Source of the DNA: Calendula officinalis | Taxonomy: Eukaryota; Streptophyta; Magnoliopsida; Asterales; Asteraceae | Assembly (NCBI GenBank): GCA_963853835.1 | Contig: OY970828.1 | Span: 59,264,861 to 59,328,860, forward strand | DNA: 64,000 nucleotides | Direction of reading: 5' to 3' | Shown here: positions 46,001 to 56,664 of the stretch, in pieces | Position numbering within the stretch: the first letter of the stretch is position 1 | Layout: each line of letters opens with the position of its first letter | The notes under the pieces: model-generated | Databases searched by the model: none | Told to the model about the DNA's origin: nothing | Seen by the model: the letters and a program-made list of their open reading frames with translations, nothing else | Position numbers and translations under genes: made by a program

Positions 46001-49000
46001 GGTTTAGACAACGGGTCGGCTAGGAGAGATGTTATAATTTTCTGGATGTACGGATCCGTGTCAACTCCCTCGAGTAGTTGAGAACTATCTAACCAAACGG
46101 GCGTAGATACCAAGGCTTGAAGTTCGCCACTCGGGATTCGCGACAGCGAGTCGGCTGCTCGATTTTCTTTTCCCGGTTTGTAAGCTACCGAGAATTGGTA
46201 ACCTAAGAGCTTGGCCAACCAATTCTGTTGATCAGCGGTGGTAATACGTTGTTCGAGGAGGAATTTGAGACTTTTTTGATCGGTGGAAATGACGAAGGGT
46301 CGACCGATTAAGTACGGTCTCCAATGTTGTATGGCTAGGACGAGAGCCATCAATTATTTATCGTAAGCAGATTTGTTGAGATTACTATTCGATAAAGCCT
46401 TACTGTAGTAAGCGATCGGGCGTCCCGATTGCATGAGAACGGCGCCGAGGCCCTTTCCTGAAGCATCGCACTCAATAGTGAACGATTGAGAGAAATCAGG
46501 GAGATTAAGTACCGGGGCAGTTGTCATTGCTCTTTTGAGCAGATCGAAGGCAGTTTGGGGGCCCTCTCCCCAATCGAAAGCATCCTTCTTTGTTAGTTCG
46601 GTGAGGGGTTTAGCGATTTTCCCATAATCGCGAATGAACTTTCGATAGTAACCTGTCAAACCTAGGAACCCACGAATAGCTTTGACGTTTTTTGGTGTTG
46701 GCCAGTTGGTTATGGAACTGATTTTACTCGGGTCCATAGATACTCCATGCTCATCGATCACATGACCCAAGTATTCGACAGAGAGCAGCCCAAAAGCACT
46801 CTTTTTCTTGTTAACTACAAGTTGGTGTGATTGGAGGATAAGTAGGACTTCAGTTAACAAAATCAAATGCTCTTCCCACGAATTGCTATAAATCAATATG
46901 TCATCAAAAAAACGAGCACCCCTTTTCGTAACAGATGACGGAATACGTTGTTCATGAGAGCTTGGAACGTTGCCGGAGCGTTCGTAAGACCGAACGGCAT
47001 TACAAGGAATTCGTAATGACCGTTATGGGTTCGGAAAGCTGTTTTATCAACGTCACAATCGCGTACACGCACTTGATAAAATCCCGATTTTAAATCAATT
47101 TTCGAGTAATAGCGGCTGTTGTAGAGCTCATCCAAAAGTTCCTCTACTACGGGAATCGGGTATTTGTCTAAAACGGTGACTTTGTTTAATGCACGGTAAT
47201 CGATGCATAATCTCCAAGAGTTATCTTTTTTCTTAACGAGGATAACCGGGCTCGAGAACGCACTTTGACTTGGGCGGATAATACCCTGTTCGAGCATTTC
47301 TTGCACTTGGCGTTGGATTTCATCCTTATGATGATGAGGGTATCTATACGGACGGACGCATACCGGTCCCTGACCGTTTACCAGGTTGATGGAGTGTTCG
47401 ATAGGACGAACCGGGGGTAGCCCTTTTGGAGCTAAGAATAACAGTGAGAATTGTTCAATTATATTGCTCAATTGTGTTGACTGATCGGGAGTGAGGTCAG
47501 AAACGGGAGACTGATCTGGTGGGGAATCAGAGTCATCAACACACGTAAGTAGGGATGATATACCCTCATCCCGGGGAGCAATACCTTGTAGTTTAATTAA
47601 GCGGTCTCCATCCCAAAACTGAATGCGACGTGTAGCCCAGTTACAAAGAACATCGCCCAGAGTTCTCAACCAATCAATGCCCAAAATCATATCAAAAGAG
47701 CTCATTTCATAAACTAAGGCAGTAACCTTACAAGAGAAAGACCCCAAGGAAATAGGTATGTTCTTACACTGTTCCGTCATCATGACGTGACGCTCGTCCC
47801 CCATTTTGATTCTCATCTTTCTTGACGGTAATATCTCCAGCCCTAGAGACAAAGCCACGTTGCGGGATAGGAAATTGTGAGTGGCCCCGCAGTCTATCAA
47901 GATTAGTGAAGGTACTTCGTTGATGTTGCCCGCTAGTTTGATTGTGGAAAGGCTACAATTTGTAGAATCAGAGAGACCTTCCAAGGATTGGCAGGCACCC
48001 TCGCCGGGTGTTTCAATTTCATCGACAGGTTCGGCTGAGAAAACCTCTCCCTCGGCGTCCACTTCTTCGCCGTCGGCCAAAAGAAGAACCCTGATACCAC
48101 CGTCGGCGCACTTGTGTTGTGGTGAGTACTTAAGGCCGCATTTGAAGCAGAGCCCTTTTTTCCGTCGGTCTTCCCATTCTGGTGAAGTTAAATGACGAAC
48201 CCCATAAGTTCGAGGGCTTGTGATGGGCTTATCTGGATTGGAAGTTGGGTTATACCCACTAGTTTGTGTGGGCCTGGGACTTGAAGGGTTAGAGAATCGA
48301 TTATTTGAAGTTGGGCTTTTAATTGGTGGATTAGATAAGGTGAATGGGCTCCTGGTATGTGGGCCCGCTAGGGATGAAGAATAACGCTGACGGAAATTAG
48401 GTTTGTCTGTCAGACCTCCCATGGCTGCCTCGACATTTCTCGCATATTCCATGGCTTCATCACATGACGATGGGTTCAGGGTGCGGACCCAATTACGAAT
48501 TTCGATTCTTAATCCACGAAGGAACCATCCAATCGACTGTTCTTCGGATTGGTCAGGGATTAGCGCCGATAACGCCTCAAAATCCTCAATGTAACCTTCT
48601 ACTTCTCCCTCTTGGAACAAGGAACCCAGAGCTTCATGGGCATTGCGATATTTCGTGCCACTAAAACGATTTAGCAGTTTTAAACGAAATTGTTCCCATG
48701 TAGTTGTGGGATGACGAATCACTAACCAGTGAAGAGCTGAACCATCCATACACATTTGGGAGAGGCTCAATTTTTGATCGGGAGGGGTTTTATGTACCTG
48801 GAAATACAACTCTGCTTTGCTTATCCAACCCCTAGCATCCATTCCTTCAAAGGCTGGAAGTTTGACCTTCGGAAGGGAGAAAATGGATTCGTCGGTAGTA
48901 GTGGTCGGAATGAGCGGAGGAACGAGCGGCGGAGTGGTCACCGGAGTGGTCACCGGTGGGCTTAGGAGTGAACTGCGTGGAGTCGAGTTGGGAGGAGTTT

Positions 49001-52000
49001 GGAGATTCTGAATCATTGTTTCGATGGATTTAGGCAGGTCGGTGAGGAGAGATTGCATTCCTTGAACTGTGTTTGTAAGATCTTTCATCTGGGTTGAGAG
49101 AGATTCAAGCTTTTCTTCATGAGCATCTAGTCTGGTTTGGACTCTGGTACTGATTTGTGCTTCAGTAGGAACAACCATGGCGATAGACCCGGCAATGGAA
49201 CCAAATTGATAGGAATTGTATATAGAATTGTAATAAGAACACAGCAAATGAAAATAGGAATATGAGTTCTTTGATTAAAATGGAAAAGATAGATAAACAA
49301 TAATCAGAAGAAGCTTTTAGAAACTTCTCTGCCAAGCCCAAGCTAATAGCCGAAATACTAATTCTCAAAATAGAAATTCCAAAGTGATCATTAGACTGTG
49401 CGTAATGGGTGACCGTTCGCAGTTTGGTCACCCCTGCCACATCTGCGCCACATCAGCTTTCTCTCTCCTGATCAATCACACGACCAGACAGCGACCAAAT
49501 GCCCGTAATGGGTGACCGTTCGGAAATTTTTTTTTTTAATTTAAATTAAAAACAAATACATTAATTATAAAAAAAAACATTACATTAATAATTAAAAAAA
49601 ACATAAATAAAAATAACATTACATTAAATACTAAAAAAAAATAAACTATCAGTCCAAATTATATTTGGCCCTGATTTTCGCCTTCTTTGCCAAAACCCAC
49701 TCAAGATTTCTGCCGGTGAGGTGATCATGGGACGAATTGTAGAATTCCATGTGCTTGAGCTCTTGGGTATCTTTTTGTATCTCCATGAAATCAGATATGT
49801 TCGGTTTGCGGAAGTCAAAGAAATCGTCCGTGGCCTCTTTCCAATGCCCGACTAATTCCTGAGCCGATGATGGCGGGGGGGCACCGTAATCTGAACTTTG
49901 AGCAGCCGATGATGCCGTTGCTTTCTTCTTTGCCTTGTCCCGCCCCATTGGTCGAGGGGGTGGAACTTCCACTTATTCATCATATTGATCATCATCTTCT
50001 GGACCAACCCCTGAACCTTGCGCAGCTGATGATGACGAAGTCCTTGATTTTTTCCCCCTAGCCTTCGCGAACATCGCCAAATGTTTAGGGTATTCAACAT
50101 CCTTCCACTTTGGATGGTCCTTCAAAATTCTCCAGCACTCCACCTCTGTGAATTCCCCTGCATGTTCAGCACTAAATTCACCACAAGCCCGCTCGTACAA
50201 AATTTGGTCGTTCGCCCCACTTGGGTTTCTTTGTACGAGGTTGTCATAGATCGCACAAAAGTTTGTAATTTTAGGACGAAGCCTACCCTTCCACTTGCAA
50301 TTGAGGGAGTCGTATGTTCGGTTCGTCCCACCCATTTCGCTCGCAAAGCGAACTAACACATCCTGCCAAAATCCACATTTAGCCCTGGAGTTCGTCTCGA
50401 TGACATTTTCGGAAGTGTCGATCCAAGCCTTGCATAACCCTATCTCTTCAAGCTTCGTCCATGACGCGCTTCCGCCGGTCACCCCCTTTGTCGGTGGTTG
50501 ACGCCTTTTTGGTACCTTTTTTGGCGCTACAACGGGCTCGGGCTCGTCGGACGACTCGGAAGACTCGACGTCGAGGGGCGCGGCTGGAGTGGCGGGGGAA
50601 CCACTTTGTGTTCGTGGTTGGTAGTCGTATTGGTCGAGCCCGGCGAAAGGATCAAAATTTTGGTGGTCGAATTGGTCCCCAACAAAATAATTTTGATAAC
50701 CTTGTTGTGGTACTTGTTGATATTGTGGTGGTTGTTGTTGTGGTCGGTATGGTTGTGGGAAGTAGGGGGGAGCAAATGGATTATTTTGATAACCATGTGG
50801 GATTTGGTGACTAGTTTGGTGTACGAAACCGGGTGGTCGAAAGTTGATCGAGGGTGATTGAGAGGGTGTAGTAGAGGGTGCTCCGCGTCGAGATTTTGTA
50901 GCCTTTCCTTTGTTCTTGGATGAAGACATTTTTAGAGAGGGTGTTTGAGAGAAATGAGTGTGTGTTTGAGTTTTAGAGAGAAATGAAAGTTGTGAATTAT
51001 TTGGTAAAAGAATTGGGTATTTATAAGGTAAAAAGGGGTGTTTTAGCCGTTGGAGAGGGGAGGATATAGCCGTTCAACGGTCGTGTTGAACGGTCGATTA
51101 CTCGACCGTTGGAGGTCCTCGACGCGTCGCCGGAGAGGAGGCGTAACGCGGGGGACGCGTCGCCGTTGCTGATTTGGCCGGTCGCGACCGAGCGATCGGT
51201 CGTGCATTACGGACGGTCTTACAATCCTTCTCCACTAACTAAATAATATTCTTCTATTCTCTCTCCTCTGCATAATGATTTACTGATCCTCCAATCCTGG
51301 CCCTTCATTTTGTTTAGCCATGTGCTTCCTCCTTTGATACACTTTCCAAGTTCTGGGCTCGGTGGGCTCAGTGGCGATGGGCTGGGCTAAATGAGTGGAA
51401 CTGGTATACTCCTTATCAATAACATACCTCAGTTATTGTGTATATTAATATTAAATAGGAAACAAACATATATTACACTTTCTTTAACTAAGACTGAAAT
51501 GAATTAAAAAAAATAATAATAACAGTGAATTTACCTGAAGCTTTTCCAAAGTTTTAGATAACGAAGAAAAGATCCAAAGAATGAAGCACGAATCCAGTAA
51601 AGCAACAGGTAACACCAAAAAAACCCGAGCTTTCCCCGAAAAATCATTAACATTTCCAAGATTTTCAACAAGTTCAAGAGCTTCAGAACCAACAAAATAA
51701 ATCAAACCAAGAACCAAAACCTTCAAAGTTACACCACCTAATGTAGCCCTCACAACACCAAATCCCATTGATACAACCAACAATAAAAGACGAGAAAACG
51801 TCTTTTTAAAAGCACTAAAAGTAACTGCCCAAAGTGTAATCCCAATCGGGCGCCTGCCCGTAACATTAAAATTTGCATATTCAAAATACCATAAAGCCAT
51901 TTCACACATTCCTAAACCAATAACAACGGTTATGTAATAATGCAACTGTATTACATCTTTCCAATGTTGCATAAATCTAAGAAACCATATAAGACCAAGA

Positions 52001-53269
52001 ATTAGATAAGATAATGACATGAATCCATAAAATGGCATAAATGGTGTCATCTTTCCAGGTAAATAACCGTCTGGATTTCTCCAAACTGTTCTTCCACTCA
52101 TTTTTGTCCCTTTAAGCTGTGGATCACAATACATGAAATAAAGATAATACATTCCTGTTCTGTTGATTTCAACTGTTTGTAACAACATTTTTGTTTCTTC
52201 GTTTTTTCCTTCAAATGGTGTTTGAATCCGTTTGGGCCAGCCTGGATTATCTGGATCTTGGCGAATGATAACTTCTCCTACTTTGCAGGAACCGTCTCTT
52301 GCAAGTACAGGTGTACAACATATTGCATTTGAGTTTAAATATGCACCACCGATTTTATCCCTGTTTTTTACTTCAACAATTATTGCTTCAACTAAACCAG
52401 TACTTTGTTGCATCTCGTTTTGTTTAGCAGCTACTTCTTTTGGTCTTCTAAAGATGATAGATTCAAATCTGGAATCATATGCAAGTTTAAAATTGGATTT
52501 TGTAATTAGTTTTCAAGGAATTCTGTCCGTTTGATCACAATTCAACTATGAACTATTAAACATATACAATAGGAGGATACGTGTATAGTTATATTATATA
52601 GTATCATATATGTTTTCACTACAATCCAAACTCACTAGACAACAAATTTTGATGTTATAAAAAGGCTAAAGGATGACAAATTTCTGATCAAACAACCGGA
52701 TTATATTGATGTTATAATTACCAATTGGCAAATTCAACGAGCAATACTTCACACTGACATTTTGATTAATGAGGTCAAATTAAGTATCTCCCAAATTCAA
52801 ATTGATTAAGCATTTAGTACTTTTAGCGCCAAATTGGTCGACAAATTTCATCTAAAAGTTTAACGCATTTGTCCATTTCCGAAATAAAGTAGCAATTAGA
52901 GATTTCAATGCGACAACAAATTCGATCATCATCGTGAATTAGGAAGCATTGCAATCACATTGCAGATCAGAAATGAAATCTGAAAACGAATAGAAAGGAT
53001 AAAGGTGTGTACCGTATGAACGATTTGCCATTAATAGGTTTATCTTCGGTAGAGCCATTGATATGGACCTTAGAAGCATACATTCCCTCACTACCTCCAT
53101 GAAAGAAGAAGGAATTGAATCGAGGTATGAATCCTTCATTCTTATATTCGTGGATCGAACCGTTAGCAACATTAATTATTGATAAAGTTAAAATCAGAAT
53201 TAAAATCCCTATTTGATTATGTTTGTTTGAGACGAATTCAATGTCATTATTTGCTCTAATGAATCCCAT
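43033..53269 (-). CDS. Lung seven-transmembrane / GOST family membrane protein
   Basis: Five coding exons in frame: 53013-53269, 51535-52468, 43948-44043, 43265-43401 and 43033-43174, giving 521 residues. A hydrophobic signal peptide (IGILILILTLSIINVANG) precedes a lumenal domain with cysteines in NAICCTPVLARDGSCKVG and a YFMYCDP motif. Seven membrane helices follow, including MPFYGFMSLSYLILGLIWFL, YITVVIGLGMCEMALWYFEY, LGGVTLKVLVLGLIYFVGSE, FLVLPVALLDSCFILWIFSS and AWIIQAFWALLSFILLVIIC. The C-terminal tail is cytosolic and acidic (EDIEEEGIALTS...VIEEDKRE). Plant members are related to GPR107/TMEM87 proteins of the Golgi and trafficking routes; some are listed as candidate G-protein-coupled receptors, without firm proof. 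Intron 2 is 7.5 kb because an LTR retrotransposon sits in it, in the same orientation. Without it the intron would be about 319 bp. Confidence 0.95.
44252..44635 (-). repeat. 3' LTR of the intronic retrotransposon
   Basis: 384 bp, TGATAAGG...CCTATCA on the minus strand. The coding region runs into it: the pol stop codon is at 44497, so about 46 codons lie inside this LTR. The left flank is ATAAC. Confidence 0.93.
44497..49178 (-). pseudogene. Broken gag-pol of the intronic retrotransposon
   Basis: The start is taken at the Met of MVVPTEAQISTRVQTRLDAH (49178, good ATG context), shortly after the primer-binding site. Recognisable in order: gag with LYFQVHKTPPDQKLSLSQMC; zinc knuckle CFKCGLKYSPQHKC; protease LIDCGATHNFLS; reverse transcriptase with YRALNKVTVLDKYPIP and KIDLKSGFYQVRV; RNase H with TIECDASGKGLGAVLMQ; integrase with a zinc-finger part (GHSGYYRTYKRLA, CDTCQRYK) and VLSDRDPLFL, HPETDGQTEVVNRSLE; and a C-terminal chromodomain-like piece (IQWLIQWDEDSTENATWEDA). 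Two lesions are seen: a frame break in a T-run right at the reverse transcriptase catalytic region (about 46890-46915), and an in-frame TAA near 46354 at the RNase H end. The copy cannot make a full polyprotein. Confidence 0.92.
49394..51218 (-). mobile_element. PIF/Harbinger element with MYB-like gene only, 1825 bp
   Basis: GACTGTGCGTAATGGGTGACC at left and the diverged inverse (cattacggacggtc) at right, flanked by TTA on both sides (49391-49393 and 51219-51221). It is nested in the 5' LTR of the retrotransposon. The only gene is the MYB/trihelix-like ORF1 (49649-50929). No DDE transposase is present. A third left end of this family begins at 63927. Confidence 0.93.
49649..50929 (-). pseudogene. 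Harbinger ORF1: MYB/trihelix-like protein with NAM-associated C-terminus
   Basis: The first 318 codons (49973-50929) start MSSSKNKGKATKSRRGAP, continue through a Gln/Pro/Tyr-rich region (PYRPQQQPPQYQQVPQQGY), and carry a trihelix/MYB-like domain: SWTKLEEIGLCKAWIDTSEN, RAKCGFWQDVLVRFASEM and RTYDSLNCKWKGRLRPKIT. A stop codon (TAA) ends this frame after EDDDQYDE. The same frame then continues for 107 codons (49649-49972) through PPPRPMGRDKAKKKA and HMEFYNSSHDHLTGRNLEW, a NAM-associated type tail (PF14303-like). Such proteins are often annotated as 'glutathione S-transferase T3-like' in plant genomes, which is misleading. In PIF/Pong elements this protein is needed with the transposase for movement. 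The in-frame stop makes this copy truncated. Confidence 0.85.
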
Positions 53270-54015
53270 CGTCTTCTTTCTGGATATATATATATTTTAT
53301 CAATTACATATGAGAAAACGAATCCCTAACTTTCTCTCTCTGGAAATGTACGATGAAGATGAAGTTTGATGAGTACTCCGATACAGCAGAACAGAGTTTA
53401 TTATTTCACAGATATTTAATGTTAATTTATTTATTTATATTTATAGGTAATTAATTAATCAGTAATAATTAATACTATGTAATTCTTATTTCACAGATGC
53501 TTAATGTTAATTTATTTATTTACATTTTTATACATGAAAATTGATCATTTGACACACATGCAAATTTTAATTAAAATTTTATTATTTTTAATTTTTTTAG
53601 ATCTTTATATTATTTTTATATACTTCGTATTAAATAAGTCAAAATGAGTAAACTATAAAAATTAGTAGATTATTAATAAACATTAAAAAACTTTCTTATA
53701 TGAGTATTTATTTATTTCCAAAAAATGTTTGGATTTAGTTTTCATCCGTAGTTGTTTAATTGGTTTTTATTTATCATATGGTTGCTAATGATATGATTAA
53801 TACATTTGAATAAATATTTATGATGATTATAGGATTCTCCAGAATAAGTTTAATAGAATACTTTATAGGGTTAGTCTATTTGACCCTTGAATTTTATTTC
53901 CAAAAAAGTACTCATTTAATCCGTCTCATTGAATTAGTGTAGAAAAATAACTAGCTACATTTAAAGTAGGTCCATTCTAGATATCAAGAAGATGATTAGG
54001 TGTCCCATAAGTTTA
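53270..54015. other. Upstream region of the GOST gene
   Basis: The presumed leader and promoter of the minus-strand gene lie nearest 53270 ('tctctctctgg' pyrimidine-rich leader at 53330-53345). Further out is AT-rich sequence with a direct repeat of 'ttaatgttaatttatttattta' type at 53418-53440 and 53501-53523. Confidence 0.4.
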
Positions 54016-54026
54016 TGGGTTCAAAT

Positions 54027-54440
54027 TATTTTTTTTTTTTTTTTTTTGAACAACAAAGAAAAAGGCGAACAAACAGGAGTTTCGGCAAAGTCATTACCCC
54101 CGCCCGGAAACCCCACCACAACTAAATATAAACAGCTAGATAAAAAGCCAGCAACGAAACTACAAAGAACAAACAAAACGCCGCCACCAAAAAAAGAAAA
54201 ACTACACCCGCACTACACCAAAACAACTAAAAAGAAAAACCTATCTATACCAAGAACAGAACCAACAAAGCCACCAACCAACAAAACCAACGGAAAACCA
54301 AAACAACTCAAACGGAAGCCGGATCGGTACACCAAGGATCCCAATGGATGCTACTCCAGTTGCACTTCGACCTATTCTTAATCCAATAGAAAGCTTGGGC
54401 TTGAGCATCCCCGAAAACCGCATCGAGACTGCTACTTTCG
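54027..54440 (-). mobile_element. 5'-truncated L1-type LINE, 414 bp
   Basis: Read on the minus strand it ends in a poly-A tail (T-run at 54029-54047). Its 5' part encodes FGDAQAQAFYWIKNRSK, the pattern found at the C-terminus of plant L1 ORF2 proteins, followed by WDPWCTDP and a stop, then a G/T-rich 3' UTR. An 11-bp TSD, TGGGTTCAAAT, flanks it (54016-54026 and 54441-54451). This is a dead-on-arrival copy. Confidence 0.88.
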
Positions 54441-54591
54441 TGGGTTCAAATCCTGACGAAGACAAAATTATGTATATTAAGGAGTACATGTGTTTGCAGT
54501 TAAAAAAAATAAACACATCCCCTTTTATTTACCCATCTTCACGAATACCATGAATTGCATTATTAATTTAAGGTGGTGAAAAAGAAAATGA

Positions 54592-54740
54592 TATTTAATC
54601 CTACTATTTGTTCCTACTCATAATCCTACTCAATTGATAGGATGACATGTGTATTCAACTAAATCTCTTTCCTAATATTATCTCTTGATTTTGACACATG
54701 TCTTCATCTAATGAGTAGGAACAAATTGTAGGACTAAATA
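54592..54740. mobile_element. MITE with about 30-bp inverted ends
   Basis: TATTTAATCCTACTATTTG and 'ttcctactcat' at left, ATGAGTAGGAACAAATTG and 'taggactaaata' at right, 149 bp in all. No TSD could be fixed in the AT-rich flanks. Confidence 0.75.
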
Positions 54741-55665
54741 TAATTACTCAGTGAAAAATACACCATATCTTTTAATGGATATACCACAACTATTGTTTTA
54801 GGTGGTTGTAAAGTTTGCTGTAAAACTTGTACTCGCACAATGCGGTGGTGCGTATCCAGTAAAACTATTTTGCTGCGACCAATCGGTAAGTGATGATGGC
54901 GGTAGTGATGGTAGCTAATTGTGGTGGTCGCCAATAATGATACCAAGAGGTTGGCAAAGTGGACATCTCCCCGCCCCAAAGTTTTTCTGATTATTATAAA
55001 TTTTTTATATGTTAGTTTATTTTGTCTTTTGTTATGATAAATAATACAAGTCGTATTTTAATTTACTGCTAACTCATGTCATGTTTAAGCATATAAACTT
55101 CAGTACCAACATGACAACATTGACGATCATGAAACTTTACACATGCAAAATTAAAACATTCTTTTTATTTATTCTTTTTATTTATTCTTTTTATTTTTCA
55201 AGTATTTTGAATTACATCAAAAGAGCAAGATTCTTGAATCAAATATATACTGGGCAGAGAAGTCCCATCAGCTGCCAACATGTAATGTTGGACACAAAGC
55301 CAAACAATCCATGCTTTCCCTAAATATGCTTGGCCCTTTAAGATTTCCACTTTTGCACCACCACTATAACAAATTTAAAAACTGATGCTTGGAAGAAAAG
55401 AAAAACTTTTGAAAATATAAAAATTGTTGGGGTTTGGGATTAAAATTGGAGGAAAAAATACGGAAAAATCAATTATTTATGTTATTGCATCTAATATAGA
55501 GTTTTGAGAAAGCAAGTGGTCAGATGTATATTGCATGCTGATTATAATCTACTTTTTTTTTATTCACGACGAGACTTGAACTCATTATATATCATGTGCA
55601 ACACCTTACAAACATCTTCAATACCACTAGGCTACATGTTTCGGGTTATTAAATTTTGGGTTTTG
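54741..55665. other. Intergenic, AT-rich
   Basis: No gene supported. A short patch at 55548-55635 has 'cgacgagacttgaactca' in reverse box B style, a possible SINE scrap next to a T-run. Confidence 0.35.
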
Positions 55666-55802
55666 TTAATGACAGCCCTTATGCTGTCACTAACATGCAT
55701 AAAAAGCTTGCACATTGATTAAAAAAGTATTATTCCGAAAATTCAGGGGGTTGTCTTTTGTTATTTTGCCTTCTTAATGACAGCCCTAAGGGCTGTCGTT
55801 AT
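55666..55802. mobile_element. Small MITE, 137 bp, copy 1
   Basis: Ends TTAATGACAGCCCTTA and CTAAGGGCTGTCGTTAT are inverted. Each end also contains its own short hairpin (gacagccct...gctgtc). A second copy lies reversed at 61950-62087. Confidence 0.75.
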
Positions 55803-55974
55803 CATTTTCCTTAAATTTTACCTATTTACTAAAAACTTTAGTAAATGATTATCATAATCACTTACTATCTTATTACTCATTTTCAAAACACAAATTATTT
55901 TCAATAGACAATCTCAAAACACTCATAAGATAACCTTAAATAAATCATGTTAAACCTGATATTACCTTTTCTTA

Positions 55975-56233
55975 GAGCATTCGGAACGGGTATCCTCACA
56001 CCAGCTCGTTCTTGACCGGTGGGGTCCTCGCTCCCCATTCCGACTTTTTTTTCTCTGCGCAAACCCACCTCAATTTGAGATTGGGTCACGGATCTGATGA
56101 CAACTTGCTTTAATGTAAATTTTTATTTAAATGTGATGTTTTTTAATTTAAAAAGATAAAAAGAAGTGGAAAAGGATAATGGAAGTGATGGAAGTGATGT
56201 GGTGGAAATTTGGTAGAACCATTCCAAATGCTA
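55975..56233. mobile_element. Candidate Harbinger-type MITE, 259 bp
   Basis: GAGCATTCGGAACGG at left and CCATTCCAAATGCTA at right are imperfect inverted repeats. TTA flanks both sides (55972-55974 and 56234-56236). No coding sequence. The mismatches make this a tentative call. Confidence 0.5.
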
Positions 56234-56343
56234 TTAGCGTTGTTGACCACTTGCATTAGTGGCACACATAGCCTCATATAAGTTGTATATTTAGTCATCT
56301 GGTCGGTTAGACACAGATTTATATTTCCATCCACCCGTCATAA

Positions 56344-56664
56344 GACTGCTCCTAATGGTGACGGTCACTGATACCGTCAGCTGTTGCTAAATCAGCGCCA
56401 CGTCAGCTCATATTCCAACTGACACTAAACTGACGTACTCATGCCAACAATACCACTTCCCTTTAATTTTTTGGGACCCACCATTACAAAACACACACAC
56501 ACAAAATACCCCTTTGGACCCACCCAACAAACTAACGGAAGCATTGCCTCTCGTCTCCACACTGGCGGGTGCCAAACCGGCGGAGAAGTGGCGGGATGGT
56601 GCCAATGGTGTCTTCAAAGTGGCTCTAAAGTGGCTCTAAAGTGGCCCTATTGTTGGCACACATC
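56344..56664. mobile_element. Tourist-like MITE of the Harbinger group, 321 bp
   Basis: Left part 'gactgctcctaatggtgacggtc' (first bases GACTGCTCC), then 'aaatcagcgccacgtcagct' and 'actgacactaaactgacgta', which are shared with the left end of the Harbinger element at 35140. Right end 'attgttggcacacatc'. TAA on both flanks (56341-56343 and 56665-56667). Confidence 0.75.

Larger units (their letters stand above)
44252..51418 (-). mobile_element. Chromovirus-type Ty3/gypsy retrotransposon in a GOST intron
   Basis: Two LTRs of 384 bp each (44252-44635, and 49207-51418 once the nested Harbinger element is removed) begin TGATAAGG and end CCTATCA on the minus strand. The 5-bp TSD ATAAC is perfect (44247-44251 and 51419-51423). 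Three bases after the 5' LTR a candidate primer-binding site, TGGTTCCATTGCCGGG, precedes the gag start. Domain order is gag, protease, reverse transcriptase, RNase H, integrase and chromodomain in one frame plan, which with short LTRs suggests a Reina-like chromovirus (inference). The coding region is broken in two places. Compared by eye, the LTRs look identical. Confidence 0.95.
49207..51418 (-). repeat. 5' LTR of the intronic retrotransposon, split by a Harbinger insertion
   Basis: The two halves, 49207-49393 and 51222-51418, add up to 384 bp, exactly the length of the 3' LTR, and read continuously once the insertion and one TTA copy are removed. The right flank is ATAAC. Confidence 0.93.

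Noticed and set aside
50461..50857. Overlapping open frames opposite and within Harbinger ORF1
   Set aside because: They arise from the biased codon use of the Gln/Pro/Tyr-rich MYB-like protein and match nothing.
49649..50929. Glutathione S-transferase
   Set aside because: Plant databases often label this protein type so, but the sequence shows a MYB/trihelix domain and NAM-associated tail inside a Harbinger element, without a thioredoxin-like GST fold motif.
43033..53269. Two separate genes on either side of the retrotransposon
   Set aside because: Exons 51535-52468 and 43948-44043 join in frame at a normal splice pair, together make one complete seven-helix protein, and the insertion has a clean TSD within the intron.
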